DNA of 64,000 nt from CAXXOK01 sp963666755 (lineage in GTDB: Bacteria > Bacillota > Clostridia > Christensenellales > Aristaeellaceae): NCBI GenBank assembly GCA_963666755.2, contig CAXXGW010000009.1, positions 1,302,001 to 1,366,000 on the forward strand, given 5' to 3'. A program made the translations under genes and the position numbers. Below, piece by piece: positions 57,479 through 64,000 of this stretch (positions within the stretch are counted from its first letter, which is position 1; each line of letters opens with the position of its first letter). The notes beneath the pieces were generated by a model that saw only the letters and a list, made by a program, of their open reading frames with translations, was not told the origin of the DNA and searched no databases.

Positions 57479-58792
57479 CTATTGCTGCAAAAAGCGGTCC
57501 AGATTATGCTCCAGAATTTTAAAGGTACTATCGATTTCCTGCTGGTTTTCAATCACGGTATCGATCTCGCTTTTTATCAGCGTGAATGCCTGCGTATATT
57601 TGGGGAAGTTGGGGGTATTCACGCCGCTTTCGATTACGGAGTTGAGCAGCTGCGAGTTGATAGCGTACTCGCTGTCGTCGCTGTCCGCCTGCATCATCTG
57701 TTCGGCCGCGTGCGAGTTGGTTACGTTACGCAGCACCGACGCGCCCTGTGAGTATTGAAACAGCAGGAATTGAATGGATTCGTCGTACACCATGGTTTTC
57801 AGAAACTCCCACGCCATTTCTTCATGCCGGGTCTGGGAGGAAATGGCCATCAGCAACGAGCTAACCTGCGACACATTGCCCCCGTCCGGGCCTGCGGGCA
57901 GGGTGATGCAATCCCACTGGAAATCCGAATATTTAATCGTTTTATACGGGTACATTTTATACGTGCGGTAATCCGAAAAACGCATGGGCATAAAGGCCAC
58001 CTTGCCGATGTCAAAATCATCCTGGGTTACCTTCTGCCCCTGGTTCAGTTCCAACAGACGGCGCGCAAAGCGCACCGCGTCGGTTACGTTGCTGTTGGAT
58101 ACCGTAGCGTGCTGGCCCTTGCGGTCGAACAGCTGGCCGTCATTGGAATACATGGCATGTTCCCAGTTATAATTATAGGTGCCAAACTGGTCAATCACAT
58201 GATCGCCGTTGGTATCCCGGGTCACTTTACGGCAAATGTCCATCAGATCATCCCACGTCCAGTTTGCGCTGGGCGTTGGAATTTGCTCATTCTGCAAAAG
58301 GGTCTTATTGACAAACATCAGCGTCGGCACCACCTCATAGGGCAGCGCATACTGCAACCCTTCAAACTGCCCCGCGTTCAGTGCGGTCGAATAAAACCGG
58401 TCGGAGTCAAAAGCCGGATCTCCCTGCATCAGCCGGTCCAGATTTTTAAGCATACCCGCAGTGCCCAGAACCTCAAAATCGTCCGACAGTACAAAAAACA
58501 CGTCCGGCGAGCGGCCTTTTAAAAATTGCTGCGCCAGCCATTCGGAATAATCGTCCTTGGGGATGCCGCCATAGTAGTGAACTTTGACCTGCGGGTAACG
58601 TTCCTGAAAGCGGGCTATCGCCGCGTCGATGATATTGAAGGTGTTGGGGTTGGACACATCCCAGTTGCTGCCCGAAAACAGCCCGATTTCCAGTGTAACC
58701 GTCTGTGAAGGCCAAACCCACGCCAGAAAAACCCCCGCGCACAATACCAGGCACACGCCGATGATCAGCCACGGCAAGTTAGGTTTTTTCAT
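57479..58792 (-). CDS. Membrane-anchored family 1 solute-binding protein of the sensor operon
   Basis: 437 aa. Residues 9-29 form a single helix (WLIIGVCLVLCAGVFLAWVW) with no lipobox or cleavage site, so it is probably an anchored protein facing outside. The rest is a MalE/UgpB-like fold (FSGSNWDVSNPNTFNIIDAAIARFQERYPQVKVHYYGG, FFVLSDDFEVL). Start ATG 58790-58792 overlaps the response-regulator gene by 14 bp, so it is coupled to signalling, not to a permease. No MalF/G-type permease adjoins it. Sensing accessory by inference. Confidence 0.85.
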   Translation of the reverse strand: MKKPNLPWLIIGVCLVLCAGVFLAWVWPSQTVTLEIGLFSGSNWDVSNPNTFNIIDAAIARFQERYPQVKVHYYGGIPKDDYSEWLAQQFLKGRSPDVFFVLSDDFEVLGTAGMLKNLDRLMQGDPAFDSDRFYSTALNAGQFEGLQYALPYEVVPTLMFVNKTLLQNEQIPTPSANWTWDDLMDICRKVTRDTNGDHVIDQFGTYNYNWEHAMYSNDGQLFDRKGQHATVSNSNVTDAVRFARRLLELNQGQKVTQDDFDIGKVAFMPMRFSDYRTYKMYPYKTIKYSDFQWDCITLPAGPDGGNVSQVSSLLMAISSQTRHEEMAWEFLKTMVYDESIQFLLFQYSQGASVLRNVTNSHAAEQMMQADSDDSEYAINSQLLNSVIESGVNTPNFPKYTQAFTLIKSEIDTVIENQQEIDSTFKILEHNLDRFLQQ

Positions 58793-59465
58793 GCTCGTCC
58801 CCCATCGGGTAATGTTTGCGTCGCATTTGCAACGCCCAGATTGCCAACTGCGTACGGTCGCGCAGTTGCAGCTTTTTCAGGATGGTGCTTAAATAATTGC
58901 GGACGGTTCCCTCCGACAGGCAGAGCATTTCGGCAATTTCCTTGTTGGAGGAGCCGTGCTCAATGCGCTCGATCACCTTCCATTCCATGGGGGTCAGTTC
59001 TTCCGGCAAGGCGTTTTCCGTATCGATGGGCGAATCGCTTTTCGCCATTTTGGAAAACATCTTAACCACCTTGGCCGCGATATCCTGATTCAGCGTGGTT
59101 TGCCCATGATAAACGCTTTCGATGGCGCTGATCAGCTCCTGTGCGGACATCCCCTTGAGCAGATACCCGTCCGCGCCAAATTTGAAGGCGTTATAAATAT
59201 ACTCGTCATCATCGAAAGTTGTCAGGATGATGATGTGGATATCGGCATACTGCGCCTTCATCAGCTTGGTGCACTGCACGCCGTCCATTTCCGGCATCCG
59301 CGCGTCCATCAGCACCACATCCGGGCGCTCCTGGCGTACCATGGCGAGCGCCTCGTTGCCGTTGGATGCCAAACCCGTCACCTGTATTTTGCTGGAACTT
59401 TCCAGAATAATCTTCAGGCTATGACGGATCAGCTCCTGATCGTCTGCGATTAACACCTTAATCAA
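58779..59465 (-). CDS. NarL/LuxR-family response regulator
   Basis: 228 aa. Receiver with DDQE at 8-11, phospho-acceptor in VVLMDARMPEMDG (about residue 54), and Lys in YLLKGMSAQ. C-terminal LuxR helix-turn-helix: LTPMEWKVIERIEHGSSNKEIAEMLCLSEGTVRNYLSTILKKL. Start is TTG 59463-59465 with GGAGGG upstream, three bases after the kinase stop. Candidate activator of the importer promoter at 57.34-57.44 kb and maybe of its own operon. Confidence 0.95.
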   Translation of the reverse strand: MIKVLIADDQELIRHSLKIILESSSKIQVTGLASNGNEALAMVRQERPDVVLMDARMPEMDGVQCTKLMKAQYADIHIIILTTFDDDEYIYNAFKFGADGYLLKGMSAQELISAIESVYHGQTTLNQDIAAKVVKMFSKMAKSDSPIDTENALPEELTPMEWKVIERIEHGSSNKEIAEMLCLSEGTVRNYLSTILKKLQLRDRTQLAIWALQMRRKHYPMGDEHEKT

Positions 59466-59468
59466 CGC

Positions 59469-60788
59469 TCATCCCTCCGATTTGGTCCTGATGGGGATCT
59501 CTGCCTTCACGGTAAAACCTTTGTGGCCGTCAAACGAAATTTGACCGTTCAGCTTTTCGATCCGTTCCTGCATGTGGGTAGTGCCAAAGCCTTTCTGGAA
59601 ATACAGGCAGCCCAGCCCATCGTCCGAGATGGTCACGTTCAGGGTGCGCTCTTCCATCACAATATGCAAATCAATATGCGTCGCCTGTCCGTGGCGGATG
59701 GCGTTTGTTATGCTTTCCTGCACAAGGCGGTAGATCGCCTGCTCCTCATCCTCGTCAAACTCCGTGGAGCCGACCTGATAGGTAAAATCAATCACGGTGC
59801 TGGTGGTGGTGTTCACACGCGCCACCATCTCCTTGAGCGCGTGTTCCAGATTGAAGCGCTCCAGCGCGTCCGGCCGCAGTTGCTTGACGGACTGCCGGAT
59901 ATCTTCCAACCCCATCCGCGTCACATCGCCCAGCTGTTCCAGTTGCTTTTTCGTATCTTCCTTGGAATAATCAATCATGGTCAGGCAGGCGTCCAGCCCG
60001 GCCGAAAGCCCGGTGAGCGTATGGCCCAGCGTATCGTGTATTTCCCGGGCAAGGCGGTTGCGCTCCTTGGTTTCCCCCATTTTCTCCTGCAAGATGGCGT
60101 ACTCGTGCAGGTCTTCATTGGCCTGCTGCAGTTCCGTATTGGCAGCCGCCAGCCGGCTGTAAAGTTGGTTTACTTCGTCAATCGTACCCTGCTGCTGCTG
60201 GATCACAAACGCACAATAGATGAAGAACAGCACCAGATTGATCGATACCAGCGCGTTAAAAAACAGCATCAGCGTGCGTTGCGTGGACGCGCCGTAATAG
60301 GCAAAATAGTCGTTGATAGAGAACAACGGCACATTCAGGGACAGCAGTTTCGCATCCGTACCCAGAAAGGCGAACACCGCCAGCGCAAACAGCAGGTACT
60401 GCGCGCGCGTGCTTTTCAGGTAGAGGAGCGCGCTGGTAAACACCCAAAGGATCAGCCCGTTATAGTTAAAATTGAGAATGGTGATGATCCCAAAACTGAT
60501 AATCAGGTCAAGCGCAGCGGTAACCGGCACCACTGTGGGATGGGATTGCCCGAACTGATCGCGCACCCACAGGGAGAGCAGCAGCGCCAGCAGCAGCGCC
60601 AGCACCTGCTGTACCAGCATGGTCGGGTCATGCGGGATGGCGTCGATGCCCTGCAAAAAAATGCGTGCCTGGAAATCGGTGCAGATGCGGTAGGTCGTCA
60701 TATAGACGGTCATGCTGACGAAAAAACAGGTCAGCAAATTGACGCCCAGCATTGTGTACTTGATCAGTTCCAGCTGATATCTGCGCAT
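59469..60788 (-). CDS. Membrane sensor histidine kinase, NarL-type (HisKA_3)
   Basis: 439 aa. Six hydrophobic segments fill residues 8-195 with no large outside domain, then a coiled coil to about 235, and RNRLAREIHDTLGHTLTGL with phospho-His251. The ATPase has VQESITNAIRHGQATHIDL and SDDGLGCLYFQKGFGTTHMQERIEKL. Lacking an outside sensor, it likely reads a bound partner, the anchored binding proteins encoded either side of it. ATG 60786-60788 has AAGGAG upstream; it follows SBP3 by 11 bp. Confidence 0.95.
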   Translation of the reverse strand: MRRYQLELIKYTMLGVNLLTCFFVSMTVYMTTYRICTDFQARIFLQGIDAIPHDPTMLVQQVLALLLALLLSLWVRDQFGQSHPTVVPVTAALDLIISFGIITILNFNYNGLILWVFTSALLYLKSTRAQYLLFALAVFAFLGTDAKLLSLNVPLFSINDYFAYYGASTQRTLMLFFNALVSINLVLFFIYCAFVIQQQQGTIDEVNQLYSRLAAANTELQQANEDLHEYAILQEKMGETKERNRLAREIHDTLGHTLTGLSAGLDACLTMIDYSKEDTKKQLEQLGDVTRMGLEDIRQSVKQLRPDALERFNLEHALKEMVARVNTTTSTVIDFTYQVGSTEFDEDEEQAIYRLVQESITNAIRHGQATHIDLHIVMEERTLNVTISDDGLGCLYFQKGFGTTHMQERIEKLNGQISFDGHKGFTVKAEIPIRTKSEG

Positions 60789-60799
60789 CGCAATTCTCC

Positions 60800-61765
60800 T
60801 TACTGCCAGCCGTCCGCGTCAAAGTCGGAAAGATTGTCGCGGGTAATCAGCGTGACCGGAATCAAAATCTGCTTTTCAATGGTCTTGCCCGCCAGATAAT
60901 CATAAGCGGTCTGGGCTGCTTTTTTCCCCATCTCGATCGGGCGCTGCGCGCTGCTGCCTTCGATAAAGCCGCGCGCGATCATCTGCTTGCCGTCGGGGGA
61001 GCCGTCGATGCCGTAAATCAGCAGCGGCTTGGTAATCGACTTTTTCTGGATGGCGGCCAGCACGCCCAGCGCCGTAGGATCATTGCCGCCCAGAATAATA
61101 TCAAAATCCACACCCTGTTCCAAAATCCCCAGCATGAACTCCATGGCGACTTCCAGTTCCGCCGTGCCCAGCATGTGCGTAACCACCTCATACTCCGGGT
61201 GGTCGCGCAGGGTGTCCAGAAAGCCCTGTACGCGCAGGTTGGTGGAATTGATCTCCTCATGGTTGATGATAACGATCTTGGCCTTGTGCGTTTTTTTAAG
61301 CACATCTTTGGCAATCTGCACGCCCGCGTCGTAATTGTCCGACAGGATCGAGCACACCACAAGGTCGCTGCGGTACACGTAGGAATCCACGTTAAATACA
61401 GGGATGCCCGCATCCCGGCAGGCTTCCAGCGCAGGTTCCACACCCTTCCAATCCACCGGTTGCAGGAAAATGGCGGTTACGCCTTCCTCGATCAAATCCA
61501 CAATTTCTTCATTCTGCTTCAGCTGATTCTGCGCAGGGTCGCGGGTGATCAGAATATCGCCGTTCGCGGTGATGACTTCTTTAATGCTGTTGTTCAGCGC
61601 CGGGAAATAGGGATTGTTCATCGCCATATAGGTGGCGCCGAACTTGCGCGGTGTTTTTTCTGCGGCGTCTTTTCCTGGCTTTCCGAGGGTGTAAAAGTGC
61701 ATCAGCCCGGCGCAAATCAGCACCAGGATGAGCCACAGCCCCAGGAAAACAATGTTTTTCTTCAT
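60800..61765 (-). CDS. Membrane-anchored ribose-type binding protein of the sensor operon
   Basis: 321 aa. Residues 3-24 are one uncleaved helix (NIVFLGLWLILVLICAGLMH), then an RbsB-type fold (FGATYMAMNNPYFPALNNS, GGNDPTALGVLAAIQ, YGIDGSPD, EGSSAQRPIEMGKKAAQ, terminal DGWQ). Close paralogue of the importer protein at 56.36 kb. First gene of the four-gene sensor operon, followed by the kinase after 11 bp. Comparable to XylFII, the anchored xylose sensor of XylFII-LytS systems (established for a clostridial species). ATG 61763-61765 has AGGAG upstream. Confidence 0.93.
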   Translation of the reverse strand: MKKNIVFLGLWLILVLICAGLMHFYTLGKPGKDAAEKTPRKFGATYMAMNNPYFPALNNSIKEVITANGDILITRDPAQNQLKQNEEIVDLIEEGVTAIFLQPVDWKGVEPALEACRDAGIPVFNVDSYVYRSDLVVCSILSDNYDAGVQIAKDVLKKTHKAKIVIINHEEINSTNLRVQGFLDTLRDHPEYEVVTHMLGTAELEVAMEFMLGILEQGVDFDIILGGNDPTALGVLAAIQKKSITKPLLIYGIDGSPDGKQMIARGFIEGSSAQRPIEMGKKAAQTAYDYLAGKTIEKQILIPVTLITRDNLSDFDADGWQ

Positions 61766-62145
61766 GATGGGTTTCACTCCTGCCCACAGCCTGCGCGCCG
61801 CATCCGGAACCTGCCGCCCACGTTTATCCTGCATGGCACAGGGCAAGCCGTTGGCCTGTCTATAACCGTCGGCGTTGTTTACCCTATGCCGCCCAAAAGG
61901 AGCATGGAACAACCGATCTACGGATATGCAATTTCCGAACATACGCAATATGTTTTATTCGCCGCAGGCAAACATTTTCCTTGATAGGAAAGAAAATTTA
62001 GTAGCGATTCGCGCTGTGGAAGCCCTGCTGCAAACGGCACAAATCTGCTTGCATTCCGTCCAGACACATGCTCGCCTCCGAAAAGCACAGAAAAGAACCA
62101 TGTTCGTCAAGCCCGCGCTGGATAGTCCTTTCGTATACGCATCCC
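61766..62145. other. Divergent intergenic region between the sensor operon and the YoaP-like gene
   Basis: About 380 bp. No convincing -35/-10 pair was found for the minus-strand sensor operon, and no copy of the 23-bp repeat is present. Only the plus-strand promoter at its right end is clear. Confidence 0.5.
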
Positions 62146-62174
62146 TTGTACGCAGTAGGCAATGCTCGTATAAT
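62146..62174 (+). promoter_or_regulatory. Promoter of the YoaP-like gene
   Basis: TTGTAC (62146-62151), 17-bp spacer, TATAAT (62169-62174), 31 bp before the ATG. GGGAGG lies six bases before it. Confidence 0.85.
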
Positions 62175-62204
62175 AATACGGATATGAATATCGGGAGGAT
62201 AGCC

Positions 62205-62963
62205 ATGGAAACCCTGAACGCCGAGTTTATCAACCTTACCGAAGAAAACCTTGCCACCGAGCATCTGTGCTGCATCATCCGCAGCCGCAAACCGCACCCC
62301 GGCGTCGAGGCGAAACGCCTCTGGCTGGCCGATCGGCTGAAGGAAGGTCACGTTTTCCGAAAGCTGAACGCGAAAGCCACGGTTTTTATTGAGTATGCGC
62401 CGCTGGAAACGGCCTGGGTGCCTGTTCTGGGGGAGAACTACCTTTATCTTTACTGCCTTTGGGTTTCCGGCGAATACAAGGGCAAAGGGTATGGTCGCGC
62501 CCTGATGGAATACTGTCTGGCAGACGCGAAAGCACAAGGAAAATCCGGCGTTTGCATGCTTGGCGCAGCCAAGCAGAAGGCATGGTTTGCCGATCAGGCT
62601 TTTGCCATGAAGTTTGGTTTTCGCGTGGTGGATACGACGGATAACGGCTATACGCTGTTGGCGTTAACGTTGGACGGCACTGTACCGCGCTTTGCCCCCA
62701 ATGCAAAGAAAATGACCGTCGAAACGCAGGCCCTGACGGTCTATTATGATCTGCAGTGCCCCTATGTGTTGCAGAGTGTTGAAAACCTGCGCCAGTTCTG
62801 TCAACTGAAAGGGATTCCCCTCTGCCTGATGCCGGTGGACACCCTGCAAAAAGCCAAGGAATTACCCTGCGTGTTTAACAACTGGGGTGTTTTTTACAAA
62901 GGGCAATTCCGCACCGTGAACGTGGTATCCGATCTGGATCGCTTGCTCAAGGTTCCCGAATAA
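62205..62963 (+). CDS. YoaP-like GNAT acetyltransferase
   Basis: 252 aa, the length of B. subtilis YoaP. N-terminal GNAT domain: LYLYCLWVSGEYKGKGYGRALMEYCLADAK contains motif A (KGKGYG), and AMKFGFRVVDT the B region. The C-terminal 90 residues (LTVYYDLQCPYVLQSVENLRQFCQ and FNNWGVFYKGQFRTVNVVSD) match the YoaP extension, a thioredoxin-like small domain. Function of YoaP is unknown. The longer upstream frame is rejected because the promoter lies inside it. Confidence 0.88.
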   Translation: METLNAEFINLTEENLATEHLCCIIRSRKPHPGVEAKRLWLADRLKEGHVFRKLNAKATVFIEYAPLETAWVPVLGENYLYLYCLWVSGEYKGKGYGRALMEYCLADAKAQGKSGVCMLGAAKQKAWFADQAFAMKFGFRVVDTTDNGYTLLALTLDGTVPRFAPNAKKMTVETQALTVYYDLQCPYVLQSVENLRQFCQLKGIPLCLMPVDTLQKAKELPCVFNNWGVFYKGQFRTVNVVSDLDRLLKVPE

Positions 62964-63105
62964 CGGTGCGTGTTCCCAACGAACGCGCGCTAACGTCCAT
63001 CCGGATATTAAAATTGCAGCTACACAGGGATACGGCCGTTTTGGATTCCGCTTGTCGGCTTTTCTCCCAGCCATGAGTGCTCATTTTTCATAGGTGGGCA
63101 TACAA

Positions 63106-63138
63106 GCAAGCCGCCTTTCCATCAGGAAGGCGGCTTGC
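63106..63138. terminator. Terminator between convergent YoaP-like and MATE genes
   Basis: Perfect 12-bp stem GCAAGCCGCCTT/AAGGCGGCTTGC (63106-63117 with 63127-63138), followed by TTGTATG on minus and CTGTTG on plus. T tracts are poor, so strength is uncertain. Confidence 0.6.
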
Positions 63139-63160
63139 CTGTTGCGGCCATCGATCTTGT

Positions 63161-64000
63161 TTACTCCAAACCGGCAGTCACAGCCGGCGCAGGTTGCGAT
63201 ACGGTGCGGAAGTACTTGAGGTACGGCACCACCATAAAAATGGAAACCACGAAGCAAATCCAGTCCGCAATCGGAATCGCCCATGCGATACCGATCAGCC
63301 CACTGATGCCGTTGAAAAGGAACATCAGCGGCAGATCGATGATCCCTTTGCGCATCATGGACAGCACCAGCGGCTGCACCTTGCGTCCGATTGCCTGAAA
63401 AATGGTAATCACAAGGAAGTTTACGCAGGTCGTCGGGCAAACAAAGCAGATGATTCGCAGGAAGCTGCTCCCGTAACGTACCGTTTCCCCATCGTTAATA
63501 AAGCAGTTGGTGATCTGCGGGGCAAACAGGTAAAGCCCAAACATCATGGTCAACGTCAGGATGAGCCCGAAGATCAGCGTAAAGCGAATCGCTTCGTTGA
63601 TGCGCTTTCCGTTGCCCGCAGCGTAATTATAACCCAGCAGGGGGAGCACGCCCTGCGCAAGCCCCTGGGAGATGGAAAACGCCATGGTATCAATCTTTTT
63701 AGCAATGCCCATGCCCGCCACAGCCGTCGTGGAATAGCTGGAGATGAGCCGCGTCAGCGTTACGTTGGAAACAACGGACATCAGCGTCATCACAAAGCCC
63801 GGCATGCCCACCAGCACCACCTCGCGCGGTATATGGTCGTGGAGGGACGCCGCATAGGGGCGGAAGCTGACCACGGTGGTGCTTCTGCGCCTGTAAATAA
63901 CCGCTAAAAAGTAGAATACCGCGATGCAGTTGGAAAGCATCGTCGCGATTGCCGCACCGTTCAAACCCAGGCCAAAGCCAAACATCAGCAACGGGTCCAG
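63161..64000 (-). CDS. MATE family efflux transporter, 5' part beyond window edge
   Basis: 280 codons are visible, the C-terminal two thirds of a roughly 450-aa twelve-helix cation-antiport drug or metabolite exporter. The reading frame enters from the right edge with LDPLLMFGFGLGLNGAAIATMLSN, the MATE signature after helix 4-5, and continues with VLVGMPGFVMTLMSVVSNVTL and GVLPLLGYNYAAGN, the second conserved block. The cargo is unknown. Last gene before the terminator at 63.1 kb. Confidence 0.92.
   Translation of the reverse strand: MDPLLMFGFGLGLNGAAIATMLSNCIAVFYFLAVIYRRRSTTVVSFRPYAASLHDHIPREVVLVGMPGFVMTLMSVVSNVTLTRLISSYSTTAVAGMGIAKKIDTMAFSISQGLAQGVLPLLGYNYAAGNGKRINEAIRFTLIFGLILTLTMMFGLYLFAPQITNCFINDGETVRYGSSFLRIICFVCPTTCVNFLVITIFQAIGRKVQPLVLSMMRKGIIDLPLMFLFNGISGLIGIAWAIPIADWICFVVSIFMVVPYLKYFRTVSQPAPAVTAGLE

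Noticed and set aside
56068..57522. Plus-strand open frame of 484 codons over the importer binding protein
   Set aside because: Antisense of an unmistakable binding protein; it even runs across its promoter repeats.
59523..60899. Plus-strand open frame of 458 codons opposite the NarL-type kinase
   Set aside because: Antisense of a well-supported kinase, with Gln/His/Arg-rich shadow composition and no motif.
61875..62204. Upstream in-frame extension of the YoaP-like gene
   Set aside because: A near-consensus promoter lies inside it and GGGAGG precedes the downstream ATG; the extension is Arg/Phe-rich junk.

Overview
The window reads as an ordinary chromosomal segment of a Gram-positive, anaerobic Firmicute, most likely a Clostridia relative of moderately high GC (Christensenellales-like is a guess). 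Supporting gene sets are pcrA-ligA beside a YerC-type regulator, darA-holB-ricT, rpsF-ssb-rpsR, indolepyruvate ferredoxin oxidoreductase, a 2[4Fe-4S] ferredoxin, GerMN lipoproteins and many TTG/GTG starts behind strong GGAGG ribosome sites. There is one tRNA (Lys, TTT). I see no rRNA, phage, plasmid, insertion sequence or CRISPR array.

Layout. 1-9.2 kb: edge of a shikimate kinase, an SDR oxidoreductase, then a surface-glycan block (membrane-anchored PIG-L deacetylase, Wzx-like flippase, GT11-like glycosyltransferase, rfbC, rfbD, a radical SAM/SPASM protein). 9.4-12.6 kb: TspO-like membrane protein, secreted beta-helix protein, tRNA-Lys. 12.9-18.8 kb: yerC-like, pcrA, ligA, a CmpB-type membrane protein and a zinc ribbon. 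18.7-20.8 kb: mntP behind a yybP-ykoY manganese riboswitch, a Qnr-like pentapeptide protein, a GNAT enzyme. 20.9-28.9 kb (minus strand): iorA-iorB-paaK-ACT, alr, a membrane protein, rsmD-coaD, a coiled-coil protein. 29.1-33.2 kb: rpsF-ssb-rpsR on minus, darA-holB-ricT and ferredoxin on plus, followed by a MITE-like palindromic repeat. 33.4-37.4 kb: phosphoesterase, zinc-ribbon protein with an unassigned upstream RNA, family 3 glycosidase, GNAT. 37.5-42.3 kb: OmpR-type response regulator, histidine kinase and two GerMN lipoproteins in one minus-strand operon, laid out like actinobacterial MtrAB-LpqB. 42.8-52.3 kb: HAD phosphatase, RluA-type pseudouridine synthase, ilvE, cell-wall-binding and membrane proteins, several orphans. 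52.7-61.8 kb: a sugar sensing, uptake and isomerisation locus. 62-64 kb: YoaP-like acetyltransferase and a partial MATE transporter.

The most interesting region is 52.7-61.8 kb. One operon encodes two membrane-anchored solute-binding proteins, a six-helix NarL-type sensor kinase and its response regulator. The next operon encodes a ribose-type ABC importer (binding protein, double ATPase, permease) and a D-lyxose-isomerase-like enzyme. The anchored binding protein of the sensor operon is an obvious paralogue of the importer's soluble one. The importer promoter carries about three tandem 23-bp repeats just upstream of a poor -35, as expected for an activator site. My reading is that binding proteins present the sugar to the kinase, whose regulator then switches on uptake and isomerisation. 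Other noteworthy signals are a readable switching mechanism in the mntP leader, a kinase gene without a normal start codon, a possible small RNA at 34.76-34.96 kb and the palindromic repeat at 33.2 kb.
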